Of a DNA stretch of 64,000 nt, positions 47,160-59,354 are shown piece after piece (position 1 is the stretch's first letter; every line of letters begins with the position of its first letter). The notes below the pieces were generated by a model that had not been told where the DNA came from, did no database searches, and saw only the letters and a program-made list of their open reading frames with translations. This DNA comes from Apoda limacodes (Eukaryota > Arthropoda > Insecta > Lepidoptera > Limacodidae), in assembly GCA_946406115.1 (NCBI GenBank), contig OX291550.1, positions 22,048,722 through 22,112,721 on the forward strand, given 5' to 3'. The translations under genes and the position numbers were made by a program.

Positions 47160-47450
47160 ACATATCAACACTAAGCCCAAACCGCTGGGTCTAGAACTAG
47201 GTATACTTGCAAAATTCATCTCCTAAAGGGGTAAAATGGGGGTTGGAAGTTCGTATGCAAAACCGTCAGTTTTGAAGCTTTGTGCAATGACATGTTTCAC
47301 GGTTTTTAAAAAATCATCCGCTAGGGGGCAAAACAGGGGTTGAAAATGTGTATCCCAATATTTTTGTAGGTAAAACCATAAACAATTAAAAGCTTTATTG
47401 GTTAGGAATAACATATTGAATCTGTTTTGGAAACGCATTGGAATGATATA
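47160..47450. repeat. diverged interspersed repeat, partner of 37980-38430
   Basis: See the shared words listed for 37980-38430. It contains two related blocks, GGGGTAAAATGGGGGTTG and GGGGCAAAACAGGGGTTG, about 95 bp apart, so it is internally repeated. Confidence 0.5.
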
Positions 47451-48747
47451 TTAGGGCTGTGTTGCATGTCGATGCAAGCTCGTGCGACGAGATTAGGGTT
47501 GCCGCTAGACTAATCCCGAATTAAAAAAACTTGAATTAAAATTGTGTTCCAAAATACAGAAAACCCCTTTTTTTTTTCAAGTTTTACACAAGTTATTTAG
47601 TTCAATACATCAGTTATAAAATGTCTGACAATGAACGATTAGGCCAAAAACATCATTTTTAAGCCCGAAAAGGAGAACGTCGCGTCAGCTAATAAAGCTG
47701 ACGGATGACAACCCTATGCGACAAAGTCTTTTCAGACGGAGCCGATTTTCACTCCTCAAATTATCCTCTAACTCTAAGCTATCATCTTATCTATTATTCA
47801 ACATATCCGAATCCCAAAATATATTTGACAACAATTTACAAACATTTACATGTTAACCACTATTCCTGAATCTGTGCCTAAACTTCAATTTTAGCTATAC
47901 ATACTTGTGTAATTTAGGTGTTTTTTGTAATTAGCCATTACTTATAATAATAATATAATTTTACAGTCTTTTTTATGATTTACTTTAATATCAATAAATA
48001 AATTTGGTATATATGTATATGTACCTATAGAAATTTATTTAGACCTACGATATTTCCCTTAGCACCAAGTTTTTTACTAAATAATGCATATAAATGTATA
48101 TATAATATTATGCGTTAGTACAATAAAGCATTCCTAGACATAATAAAAATAACTTTGATTTGATGTTGGTTCTGCCTTTTGCCACTGTAATTAGCACTGA
48201 GCGGAACACAGACCGAGGCCTGGAAAGAATTGAAAAAATAAACAGTTTGCGACACAATGAACGCCTTCATCTTCCAGCCAACACAATGCCGACTGTTTGT
48301 GACCTACAATTAACTGTTAATTAGTTTCATTTTCTACTATTAGAGGTTTGTCTATAAGTCTTTGTTATGAGCGGCTTATTGTAAAATTATGTGTATTTTT
48401 TAAGGTTCTTCTGTTAAAAAAGCTTGCTGGAATTCATTGATTGTTTTATATTTACTATTTTAGGTTTTTTTTTCTTATTTTATTTTATATTTAATATTAG
48501 TAGTAGGTATTACGCGGGTAACACCATGACGTAATTAAAAAAAATATTTTGAACGAGAATTAGGTTCTACTAATTATCTGTCAAACAGATATAGAATCTA
48601 GAAAGTAACAGTCATTTTTACCTCTGTCGATACAGTTCATCTATTTCCTGGCATGCATAAGGCCTTTTTAACACTATTCTATGTTATGTAGTAGGTATAT
48701 TAACTCATTGTTATGACCAAGCAAGCACGTACCCAGCCTTTTTGTCA
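47451..48747. other. stretch without a recognised gene
   Basis: Nothing recognised; mainly AT-rich DNA. Confidence 0.5.
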
Positions 48748-48761
48748 GGGGGGGGGGGGGG
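48748..48761. repeat. run of 14 G
   Basis: A homopolymer of 14 guanines in AT-rich DNA. Length in the assembly is uncertain. Confidence 0.9.
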
Positions 48762-48816
48762 AGTGCAAAGACATGCAAATGTTTCTCTGAAATAAAAACG
48801 AATCACATGTTGTTTA

Positions 48817-49085
48817 TACCAACAACAAACAAGCCTGCGGTCCGCCCGATGGTAAGCGGTCACCGCAGCCTATGGACGCTTGCAACTGTAGTCCTTACAG
48901 AAAAAAATGGCAGGGATCTCGTTCCACAACCTAAGTGTTCGCAGAAAGAAGTTTGTCTAAAATCGCACTGTACGTCACCATTTAGGTTCTAAGGTGTAAG
49001 GATGAATTCCCTGCCAATAGCGAAATCTGCGATAGTAGAAAGTAGCGGCGGGCATCATTTCGACCAATTCCTCAGAACACATCCC
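48817..49085 (+). repeat. CGGTCCGCCCGATGG-type repeat, longest copy
   Basis: It begins ACAAACAAGCCTGCGGTCCG, has GATGGTAAGCGGTCACCGCA, TATGGACGCTTGCAAC, GATCTCGTTCCACAACCTAA, GAAGTTTGTCTAAAATCGCAC, CACCATTTAGGTTCTAAGG and ATTCCTCAGAACACATCCCA (parts of one element). It shows that the 100-bp copies elsewhere are fragments of a longer unit of at least 270 bp. Confidence 0.7.
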
Positions 49086-49182
49086 ATTGTGCAAGCAGTC
49101 TTTTTAATGTGTGAGGTTGAGGCAGGGTCTCGTTGCCGAGCATATTGAAATGTCACAGACAAGGACGTTTTTGTCGCTATAA

Positions 49183-49481
49183 TTTGGCGATTTCTTTTCT
49201 CATTTTCATGTTCTATCTATAACATTTTCAAGTCGTCTGGACCCCTTGGACCATTGGTTGGGACAATTGGTACAAGTCGACCCAGAGAGAGATATAAAGC
49301 AAGAGATAGAGAAAGAGTTGTATCATATTTTGCGCGGCACTATTTCCAAAGACAACATGTTAGCTTCAAACAGCTTCAAAAGAGAGTTACTTTTCTCTTT
49401 GGAAGATTCCCCTTTCAAACTTTTTTAATCTCGGTACAAAACAATAAACTTGAGCCAAGTCTGGAGTCAAGCGTTACGTGA
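49183..49481 (+). other. two overlapping open frames, possible exon or repeat remnant
   Basis: One frame (to 49428) includes DHWLGQLVQVDPERDIKQEI and ends KLF; another (to 49481) includes RPRERYKARDRERVVSYFAR. Both are open for more than 70 codons and look more protein-like than the background, but neither has a recognised domain, a good start or a clear splice site. Confidence 0.2.
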
Positions 49482-49923
49482 CAGATAGTGTAAGTGGACT
49501 CAACACATGGCGCTGGCATTAGATTACATACACCGTAGTAACGACATTATGACCGATTCGATCTGAGAACACCATCATAAAAATATTTCTTTCGCCGTAC
49601 CTACATGAGAAGATGATAGTAATTAAGTTCAAGTATCTAACTTGTACTAACATATGTCGAGCCGTATTCGGGTGGTGAAGTTTAGAATAGGTATAACTTA
49701 CTTGTCATAGTTTAATATTATTTGATCCAATGATACAAGTTTTTACAACGTTTCCCTTATAAAAGCAATTTTGAGACAATATTTCTTCAACGTTTCTGTT
49801 TACGTATTCAAGATTTGCATTTACTAGTCTATCTCTTTCAGTAAAGTCTATAGATAGGTCAATTTCAGTAGCTGACTGTTTCGTGGTATGACAAGATGAC
49901 AAAAAGGCAAGTTTACTTATTCG

Positions 49924-50174
49924 ATTTGTCGGCTCTGTGGCACACTGAGTTGAGGGGCATGGGTTCGATTCCCGCCCAAGACAAACATTTATTTTGTGTT
50001 TGTCTTGAGAGTGTGTGATTACTATTTATGTAGGTATTAACAAAAAAAGTATATATGTTATGTATACATATATGTATTTGTGTTTGTTGTTTGGTATCCA
50101 TAGCACAGGCTTTGCTTAGTTTGAAACCAGATGGCGCTGTGTGTGATGTCCAAAAAAATATTTATTTATTTATA
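49924..50174 (+). mobile_element. tRNA-derived SINE
   Basis: The head carries a B box GGGTTCGATTCCCG (49961-49974). The body has AAGACAAACATTTATTTTGT, GGTATCCATAGCACAGGCTT, TGCTTAGTTTGAAACCAGAT and GGCGCTGTGTGTGATGTCC, ending in a TTTA tail. This body is the commonest SINE layout I know from lepidopterans. A partly decayed relative is at 54757-54960. Confidence 0.8.
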
Positions 50175-50449
50175 CGTATATGTATAAATAAGATAGATTA
50201 CATCAACTATTTCAATTTGTAATCATTAAGGAAATACACATCATAAAAAATGTGTTTCATATTCATATGACAAAACTCGATGCCTTAACTGTGACTACGT
50301 TGACCAATCACTCGAGAAGTAGGCAAGTACCAAATTCAACAAGCTCAACATACAAAGTCAAAGTTGAACACCAACAGAACACGTGTCTTTGATTGCCCTC
50401 AATTGGCGAACGAATAAAAACAATCAGCGCGTAAAAATAACCGTGATTT
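50175..50449. other. stretch without a recognised gene
   Basis: Nothing recognised. Confidence 0.5.
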
Positions 50450-50920
50450 CATCCTGAAACATGTGATGCCTGTTTTCTTTGTGATGAACGGAGCATGGTG
50501 TGCCCAGTTCTCAGCCGTACCATGTGAAAATTCTTGAAGCTGGTATCCCATGTGCCGAATCGTATCTTCTCTGAATCGCTAATGATATTAATGAAGCGAG
50601 AGCGTGGAATATGGAACAGGAGTAAGTACTCCTTCCAGGAACGGAGAAGTTATATTTTAATATAACAAGTTCTAATAGCAGGCCCTCTACCATATGGTAG
50701 ATGACGAGGTCAGTCGTACGTAGGGATACCGGATGAAATATATAGGATGTTTGATGTTGGCGTGCCGTATAGAGTACTTACGTTCCATTTTCCACATCAA
50801 TGCATTGCACGTAGAGCGCATCAGGTCGTCAAGTAACCTATATTATGGGATATGGAACGCATAGCCAGTGATGTGTGGAGATATCTCTTCTGCGGTGTAG
50901 ATATTTACTAGGTAGGTATA
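50450..50920. other. unexplained block of more balanced base composition
   Basis: This 470-bp block is visibly less AT-rich than its flanks. On the minus strand 50693-50511 a 60-codon ATG frame includes FSVPGRSTYSCSIFHALASL and IQRRYDSAHGIPASRIFTWY, which looks like real protein but ends in TGA and has no known domain. On the plus strand AGGAGTAAGTACTCC contains a donor-like GTAAGT. It may be an unrecognised transposable element or part of a gene. Confidence 0.3.
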
Positions 50921-51314
50921 AAATGATAAAGATTTCAATATTGCGATATCGACATCCGCAGTTCCAGGTCAAATTATTTGTGTCAAAGTGAGGAAGTGAA
51001 ACCGCAAAATATATTTTCCCATGTTACATTGATATCGTTCAATGTTATTTGGGCAAAATAAAATTTGATAACAATACCTTTGTGTTATTACAATGACCTA
51101 CTGCAAGACTAAACTAAGAAGAAATCATGTAAATTCACGTTTATAATTTATATAATGAAAGCATACCTATTTAATAAAATAATAATAAATAGGTATATTT
51201 TATTGCACACACAATTAGACAAACAAAAATAATTCAATGAATTCGAAAATAAATACTATAACCATAAACCTACTCTAAATAAAAATATAATACACTTGAA
51301 TAGGCTTGATATAG
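50921..51314. other. AT-rich stretch without a recognised gene
   Basis: Nothing recognised. Confidence 0.5.
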
Positions 51315-51611
51315 AAAAATCGGCCAAGTGCGAGTCCGACTCGCGCACGAAGGGTTCCGTACCATTATCTACAAAATCGAGCAAAAAAATCACGTATGTT
51401 GTATGGGAGTCCCCTTAAATATATTTTTTTCTGTTTTTTATTATATATATTTATTTTTATAGCGGCAACAGAAATACATCTTCTGTGAAAATTTCAACTG
51501 TCTAACTATAACGGTTCATGAGATACAGCCTGGTGACAGACAGACGGACAGACGGACAGCGAAGCCTTAGTAATAGGGTTCCTTATTACCTTTCAGGTAC
51601 GGAACCTTAAA
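51315..51611 (+). mobile_element. inverted-terminus repeat, short form, with complete left end
   Basis: AAAAATCGGCCAAGTGCGAG, TCGCGCACGAAGGGTTCCGT at the left, one internal module (GCAAAAAAATCACG, GTATGGGAGTCCCC), GACGGACAGACGGACAGCGA, and AGGTACGGAACCTTAAA at the right. It is the copy that best shows the outer left end CGGCCAAGTGCGAG. Confidence 0.8.
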
Positions 51612-52533
51612 AATGAGATCAACCAGAAGTTTATTTTGGGTAATACATACATAGTTATTGTTTTGTCAAATATTTTACAGTATTATTAAATATCTTCTGC
51701 CAACACCAGTTGTCAAAGAATATACGAGTTATACAACTCTATAACTAAATAATGTGTTAACTCCACGTATATACTCATAACGCGAGATAACGCGACGTTA
51801 CTGAATTCTCTCAAAAAGTTACCAAACGAGGTGGCACGAGACAAAGACGCAATTTAGATAAGACACAGAAAAGCTTTCCACATTTTAGTCATGGCCTCTT
51901 CTATTATCTGTTAAGTGGCATTTCTATTGTGCGTCCATCTTTTGTATTCTCTTACTACTGGCGCCATTACAAAAAAGACCATAAAAACCAAATAACGCTA
52001 GTATTGTTAAAAGAAAGTAGTAATTTCGCCAATTGTCCGCCGCTCATTTTAAAAATATACCATAGACAATACAATATATCAAATATTTTTTCTTGTTTTG
52101 CATGCACTTGATGCAGCAATGCAATCATTACGCACTTCCGTCGCGACGCAGCCGAGTGCAGTGCGTGGGGCAATTTAATTAGACAATTATAATATTTCCC
52201 ATACATGTGACGTCATACAGTCGTAGCATAATCTATTTATAAGAAAAACTCTTTAAAAAAGAGAAATCCTTATGATTATGGCGATATGCGCCAGAAAGCT
52301 TATTTCCGTTTACTAACGATGTATATAAAAATATACCAAAAATCATTATTTATTGTCATACGATGTGAGTATTAGTTTTACACTTCATATATAAATAATT
52401 TATACTATTATCACGTCTTGTAACCTTCTTTATGAAATTTAGCGTTAAAATACCGTTTGCAGTCACTTAATTTTTTTCTTCTTATTTTACCAAACAGTCT
52501 TTTTTATGGTACGAAGGTATTTAATTTACGTAC
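51612..52533. other. stretch without a recognised gene
   Basis: The frames at 51929-52111 (plus) and 51967-52206 (minus) are not supported. Otherwise nothing is recognised. Confidence 0.45.
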
Positions 52534-53130
52534 ATTTTGAATTATTTCAGTTGAACTCAGAATTATACGTCTTTACATTATTAATTTAGTTGTATGTCCA
52601 AGGGGTTAGTGTTTCATAATAAGATAAATCAGAAGTAAATGTTTTTGTTTTTGCCATCGTAAATTCCTTTACCTGCAACATAATATGGTAGGCATACTGA
52701 TTTTTTTTAGTAGGTAGGTAGATTTTGATTCATTTAAGTTGGATTGATACTTCCTATAACACATTATTAATTCGGTTATACATATATGTCAAAGGCGTTA
52801 ATTTATCATAAAACAGAAATAAAAGATTTTTTGCTATCGCATATTACTTTACCTTCACAATCCTGCATACCATACATAATTTTATTTAACAGGCATTTTA
52901 GTAGACTTAGGTAGATTTTGAATTATTTTAATTGCTCTCGATTTGATAACTCAACATTATTAATTTGCTAATACATAGGTTAATGTATCACAAACCAGAA
53001 TTAAGTGATTTTATTTTGCCATCGCTTTCTTGACCTGCGCCTACCCTACAGTTATTGTAGGAAGTTAGTTAGATTTTTGAATTATTTAAGTTCAACAAAA
53101 TTATTAATTTGGTCATTTGACAAAGGGGCA
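52534..53130. repeat. diverged tandem array, about 3.3 units of 158-193 bp
   Basis: Units start at 52534, 52722, 52915 and 53073 with ATTTT(T)GA(A/T)T(T/C)ATTT. Each then has ACATTATTAATTxG (or its variant), a (T)CA(A)AGG-type block, TxTCATAA/ATCACAAACCAGAA(T/A)AA and TTGCxATCG, followed by an ACCT-rich segment and a GGTAG-like junction. Units differ by many substitutions and indels, so the array is old. Confidence 0.8.
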
Positions 53131-54756
53131 AGATGGTAATTGTAATTAATGATAAACGCATCTCTAAACGACGAGACTGTCTGTATTCTGTAGTTGCTTG
53201 TACCTATAGGGAGGCAAAGAGGATCAAGCGTGTCTGGTAGTCGGTTCGATCGTGCGAGCGCGTTATAATCTGGAGGATATTATATTAAACAGTCCACGGT
53301 CCCCTCGGGTTCTCGCCCTCCCTAATAAATATTAATGTTTGAACTTCAATGGCACACAATACTCCCGACCGATGCTGGTATATTCACGCTCAATTTGCTT
53401 TTTACGACCGCTTCGCAGATATCTCTTTCTTGTTGCACAGTGTTTTGTCTGGATATTAGCATTTCCCAAAATCTTAGCCGAAAAATCTGACGAAGACTTT
53501 TTGTTTTAAGAGATAAAAGGGTTTTTGTCTTTACTACTAGATAATATGTTTTATGTGTATGATGTGCCTTGCATTATAACTATCATATCCGAAAATAAAA
53601 GCTACCTTAGTGAAAATTTCATCTTGACCCGTTAAGTTATAGACCTACACGCGAACAAATCTTTCTCTTTAAAATACATATAATAGTAGAAATTAACAAT
53701 GTTTAGGCAGTAACTTGAATGTAAATACCTACAACCTAACAAACTTGACAATAGCCACCTACCTTACTGCGGTAACTGCCAGAAATACCTTTTATAGCTT
53801 GACGGTAGGTAGGACCTATTCCTTCCTAGAGGTATTGCATATATCTAGATGTGTTTTATATCTCCATAAAAGAGGAAATCTTTCATCTTGTTTGATATCA
53901 ATCATTAATTATTATGTGTGATCTAAGCAATACTTAAAGCATCCTCGGCAATCTTTTTAGTTAATTAAATGGATCAATTCTCTTGTTCCTATTTCCTGAC
54001 CCATTATATGAAGTAAATTTTTATACTACCCAAAAATGACTATAGTAGTGATAGAATATGTTTCTGCCAATTCTTTAAAGTAATGAACTCAAAATGTAGC
54101 CGTTATATTAAATTTCAGTTTTTGGTGATAACAATTTTGGTTTGAAAAAGCATTTTCAGTGCAAATAATTCGATTATATTTTTTATATGTAATTTCCCGA
54201 AATAGGGATATAGTACAGGGCGCTCTAAGTACATTGGTATACAGTCAAGTATCCTTATCAAAATATCGATAAGTAAAATTTAAGTTTCTATGATTTATGC
54301 TACTAAGGTACGCCGTAGAACGCGCGCGGCATTCGACGGCGGTATAAGTAAATTACTGTATTTCATTGTGTAACAAAACACATAACAATTCTAAACATAT
54401 TTCTCTAATGTTGTTGGCTGTTGAGGAGTTTGATAAGATGCAAGGAAGCCTGACTGCACCATCATGTCCAAATTACCATATTTATTTATTTATGTTTGCA
54501 TTGCCATCTCGCACAGGGTGCTTTATACTTCTACTTCATAGACATTACTGATCAAATACTAAAATTTTGTAGGCATGATCTCCACCGAATATCTATGTCT
54601 GCTGTTGTCTGTGGTTTTCCAAAATCCACAAAAAGTTTAAATCCTATTTAAGACCATTTGTATGACAAAATGGACTTCTATTTAACTTTTAAACTACATT
54701 AGATTAAATGGCCTTTATTGGCATACATGGAATTTTATTTACGTTGCAAGATCAAT
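53131..54756. other. stretch without a recognised gene
   Basis: A GC-richer patch at about 53180-53320 is unexplained. Frames at 53715-53921 and 54366-54551 are not supported. Confidence 0.45.
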
Positions 54757-54960
54757 AAGTCCCGCTTTGGCTTAGTGGGTAATGATTTGCCTGCTGAACC
54801 GTATGTTACCCATCTTACTATGTATGTCATGTATTTATATCCATATGGGTATATAGGTATCCATACAAGTCTTGCTTAGTGTAGGACCAAAAGACGGTGA
54901 GTGATTTGTTTAAAAAAATAAAAAAAAAATAAAAACAATAAAAAAATCTTAGGACATATT
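54757..54960 (+). mobile_element. decayed tRNA-derived SINE
   Basis: CCCGCTTTGGCTTAGTGGGT has an A-box-like TGGCTTAGTGG, and the body matches the SINE at 49924-50174 in GGTATCCATA-CAAG-CTTGCTTAGT and GACGGTGAGTGA-like words, ending in an A-rich TAAAAAA tail. No clear B box remains. Confidence 0.55.
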
Positions 54961-55019
54961 TCTTTGTCCGATATATTAAAATATAAATCGGTTCTATTGT
55001 ATAAATATCATACTATAAC

Positions 55020-55215
55020 AATTAGAGGGGCAATACGTCAAGGGTACGACTTCGAATACCGCACGGCTATTGCCGGAAGGGTCGCGTGCACCGAAAGTAA
55101 TAAGGGATGACGAGAACTTGTTTCCCATCGAATTCCCACGCCACCCCCTACCAATGAATGAGAAACCCCACTTGTTTATTTTGTTCCGTAATGGACCCCA
55201 TAAAATACTATTTCC
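55020..55215. other. unexplained GC-richer patch with a protein-like frame
   Basis: A plus frame ending at a TGA near 55110 reads GAIRQGYDFEYRTAIAGRVA then CTESNKG, and the sequence after the stop remains GC-richer. It stands out against AT-rich flanks and may be part of an element I cannot name. Confidence 0.25.
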
Positions 55216-58200
55216 GGATGAGCTTTTACTATAACTCTATAATTAAATGACTTGTTGACATCTGAGAACGTCATATGTTATTTAATTACTGAAGAAAAGT
55301 GATTAGGTAAGTACTGTATTTGTGATGAGGTTGACATTCTTTGATTAGTGTAGCATGAAGGTGGCCTTTCTTGTTATTATTATGTTACTTGATGATGACT
55401 TTAGCATGTTATGACTCTATTTATAGTTTTCTAAATCTTTGATTTTTTATTTGTTATCTTTTTACCGACTTTAAAAAGGAGAAGGTTTTCTTTATCCGTG
55501 TTCAATCTGTTTCGAGATATTTTTGCCAATTGCAAACCGATAGGCTTATAGGTACCTAAACGATGGTCCTATATTGGTGAGGAGCGATAGTTAATTAAAA
55601 CCAGAATTGGGGTTACAAATGAAGATATAAGATTTGTTTATTTAGTTGGACTATGTACTGAAATATGTTTAGTAAGTAAGTAGTCATTTTAGTTGTACTT
55701 TTAAACTGCTATTAGCAAGTAATTAAAATGAAAGTTAAAAAATAAACTTACTTTCAAATAACGCTAAAAAGTAAACAATAAATTCCCACAGCAAAGCAGA
55801 CAGATATTATTTTTTTTTAATTCGAATTGCTAGACAATACTACAGCAATACAATATACTTATAGGCTGAACTCATAACAAACAATGATACCAAATAATCG
55901 CCACACAAAACTATCACCGCCTAGTGAATAAATTCAATATTATTTGCCCTTGTTCAAATATTTCAAACACGGCGATTGCTAAAGAAATATTTTTGAATAC
56001 CAAAACATTTTTCTGTAACAAATGGATGCAAAAATTTAACAAGACATCAGTCTGACATATAATTTTACATATAAAATTACATGTTAACAGTCTGAATGGT
56101 AATATAATTGGGCCGATTTTGTGCAAATCGCCCTCTGATCGAGTGCCCTGGGGCAGATTATGATCGGTATATATTTATAAGATATATTCCATGCGATATA
56201 TTGCGTGCAAACGGTACAGACAGACCTATTGTCTGAGTTATGTTGGAATGAATAACATCTCGTTGTAAATTAATCGGAGAGAATTAATTGAATTATTTAA
56301 ACCTATGGAGACTAGTTTTTTCCAAATTTATATTGATTGTAAAATGTGTTGCATCTTGTAATAGGTAGTCGTAATTTTTGAAATTTTGACTAATAGTTGT
56401 TATAAATTCAATTAAAAATTGTAATATTATAAAATAATAATTTAGGAAAGTATATAAAAATTATTGCTCACCTCAAATACCTCTTTCACCTAATAATAAT
56501 CTATGCACCAGTTAGGAAAAGCCAAAAGGAGTATAGGAGGAAGGAGGCGTTGAAAAAAAGGAAAGGGAAAACACGCGAAAGTTTTTACATCTTGTTTTTT
56601 TCCTGCGCCCCTTTTTACTCTGGCCAAAAATCGATTAAAAATAAAATATCATATAAAAACATTTATTATCAAAAACAGATAAAATTTATCGTCCATACCT
56701 TCCACTCCAATCGCATTCTCCAACTATCCATGACTCCGCAAGACATGCACCCGAAATAATTGTCCAAAAAACAAGGTTTATGTGCATCTTGAAATCAAGA
56801 TAAAAGAAAGTTAGCAAGGTTTTTAGTGCACATCACTTCACTAAAGAAAAAAGTTATCTATTACGTTGAGTCCATTTTTTACGATCAAACTGTTGTCCAC
56901 TAAAAATAAACAAAACGCGCAAAGTCGAAACACTGAGACGTCAACCTCTCTCCGACACAAAAATTTTACTGTATGCACTGTTGAAGTAGGACAGTATGAG
57001 AGTGGCCGAGTAAGCGAGATAGAACTATAAATGCCTATTCGTTTTTCTGCATATGTTAAACAGAGATAACATGATACAATAATTAAGAATGAGTGAAACT
57101 CAACATGCTGTTTCTCTTTTCAGAGTTAATATCCGAGTTTTCATAAAATATACTTGATGTATAGGGTAATAAAGTTCACTTTCGTGTCACCACTTATGCA
57201 GATAATTAAATTGGCGGGAACAAAAGTTTCTTGTTTGGTCAACGTAAACATTGTTTTTTAAAAAAATGGTAACTTTACCGACACTGTAAAATCTGAATTA
57301 GTTATTTAGTTATTAAATTGTTTATGGATAATTGTTTAAAGATTTAGATTTTACAAACTTTTAAAACGAGTAGATTTTTAAACATATTAATAACGACAGC
57401 GAAAGTTTAAAATTTATTTTAAAACAAGATTTTTAACTAGCCAACACGGAGATTAAGCTTGTATTGTTCAAAATTAAGGTTTTTTTCAAACCTAAATTTT
57501 AATACCATGAAATTGGTTTTCAGGTCAATGCCTGAGCTAATTCTTGAGAAATATCGTACATGTATATGATTTTTTTTTAAACTGCTATAATTTGACTAAG
57601 TTTTGTTGTCAATAAAACCATCAGAATCAAAAATAACTAAATGAATAATTTAATCTTTCCTAAACCTAAAAACACAAAAAAAGCGCCGAAAAGGATGCTC
57701 AGTGGGCTACGTGTTTTCATTAAATAATAAACCCTTTAATAAACAATAATACAATAAAGTAATACGACAGCTGAGAATCCATTGATTACGTTTAAGCGTT
57801 GCTTGCTTATAAATGCATTATAAATATTTACTTATCTGCACCATCTTATTTTGGCGTAAAATCTTAATCGAGAGGGTAGCATATCCCCTTATATACAAAT
57901 TAAATTTAAAAATTTTAAATAAAAAAGTCTATACTGAAATACTAGTGTTAGGTTAGTTTATGTTTTTTTTCCTGCCCACAGAGGATGTGTTTAAAAGCAA
58001 AATGATAAAAAAAAACCAAAAAACCACCAAAAAAAATCTTTCGCCGATTTCTGCATTCCATTTGAGTATAAGGGAGGATAAGTATGCTTCTTTATTCACT
58101 AAAATCATTTTTGCGCATCATTTGTACTACTAGGTGCTAGTATGCAGGATTTGTTCAGATATATCCGTCAGTGAGTTCAGGGCGATGTCTTGACCAAACG

Positions 58201-58217
58201 ATCCTAACCAAAAATTT
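55216..58217. other. long AT-rich stretch without a recognised gene
   Basis: A small lepidopteran-type repeat fragment (TACCGACTTTAAAAAGGAGA) is at 55463-55482. Frames at 55914-56126 and 56550-56759 are not supported. Confidence 0.45.
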
Positions 58218-58532
58218 AGATCGAGTCGCGCACGAAGTGTTCCGTACCAATATCTATAAAAATGGCATAAAAATCAACCCCCCTTAAATATTTCTTTTAT
58301 TTTAATTTAATTATTTATTTTTAAAGTGAATATATAACTAAATATTCTGTGAGTCTACCTGTTGCCGTTATCAATATCGAGCAAAAACGAGCAAAAAAAA
58401 CGTTTTCTGTATGGGAGCCCCCTTAAATATTTATTTTATGAGATACAGCCTGGTGACAGACGGACGGATGGACAAACATCGGAGTCTTAGTAATAGGGTT
58501 CCGCTAATTACCCTTTGGGTACGAAACCCTAA
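58218..58532 (+). mobile_element. inverted-terminus repeat, long form, decayed
   Basis: TCGAGTCGCGCACGAAGTGT and TTCCGTACCAATATC at the left, two internal modules, GACGGACGGATGGAC, and CCCTTTGGGTACGAAACCCT at the right. Shared two-module layout with 14478-14889. Confidence 0.75.
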
Positions 58533-59339
58533 ATATGAATAATTATGAAACCGTGCATTGATTTTAAATTTCCTATTCAACAGTATTTTATTAAGGTAAT
58601 AAAAAACTAACTGGCATAAAAACGCTTTGGAAATTCCTGGACCTAGCATAATATAGTATAGTATTTCCCTCGTTTTTAAGTTTTTGATTATAAGAAAGTT
58701 TGCTATGGCAAGCTATAGCTATAGCTATCGTTAGCCCTCGTGAAATTTGTCTAAACTGTCCTGTGGAAATTTTCCAAAACAAAAAGTAGCCTAGATTTTT
58801 GCACGTTTTTTCAGAATATGTTTAGACTTCTACCAAAATTTTCGGATTTTAAGTTTTCTTACCGTATTTCTGTACCGCCAGTGTTGCGAGTAAATAAATA
58901 AAAATATGAGGCGAAAAATTTTACTTGACAATTTTCAAAAACACAACAAAAGTTTTTTAAGTTACCTAAGTAAGTAAATATTTATCGTGAGGAGCTTCAA
59001 TAAAAACTTTTTCTACATTTTCTCCCATAAGTTACCTTCGATTTTTTACTTACATACCCATCTTACTTCCTCTTCAAAAATGCTATTAATTTATGTACTA
59101 ACATACTGTTCAATATTGATAGAATTTTTGGACTTGAGAATGCTCTTCAACAGAGTAAATTGTCCATAGGGAAGACGGTTTCAATTTCAATATGACGACT
59201 GCAGTTTCGATTTTTGATCACCGGGTCAGAAATATTTGTTGCACTTTAATTGTTTAGTTGGTGTTTAGTTCATACGTTGAATTACAGATGGTGCTTTTGT
59301 ACATACTTGATAGAATACATAACACAGTACGCTAAGTCT
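58533..59339. other. stretch without a recognised gene
   Basis: A fragment with TGCTATGGCAAGCTATAGCT (58700-58719) resembles part of the repeat at 63270-63493. Nothing else is recognised. Confidence 0.45.
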
Positions 59340-59354
59340 ACATACTTCTTTATC
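59340..59354. repeat. left target-site duplication of the LINE
   Basis: ACATACTTCTTTATC here is identical to 60517-60531. Confidence 0.9.
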
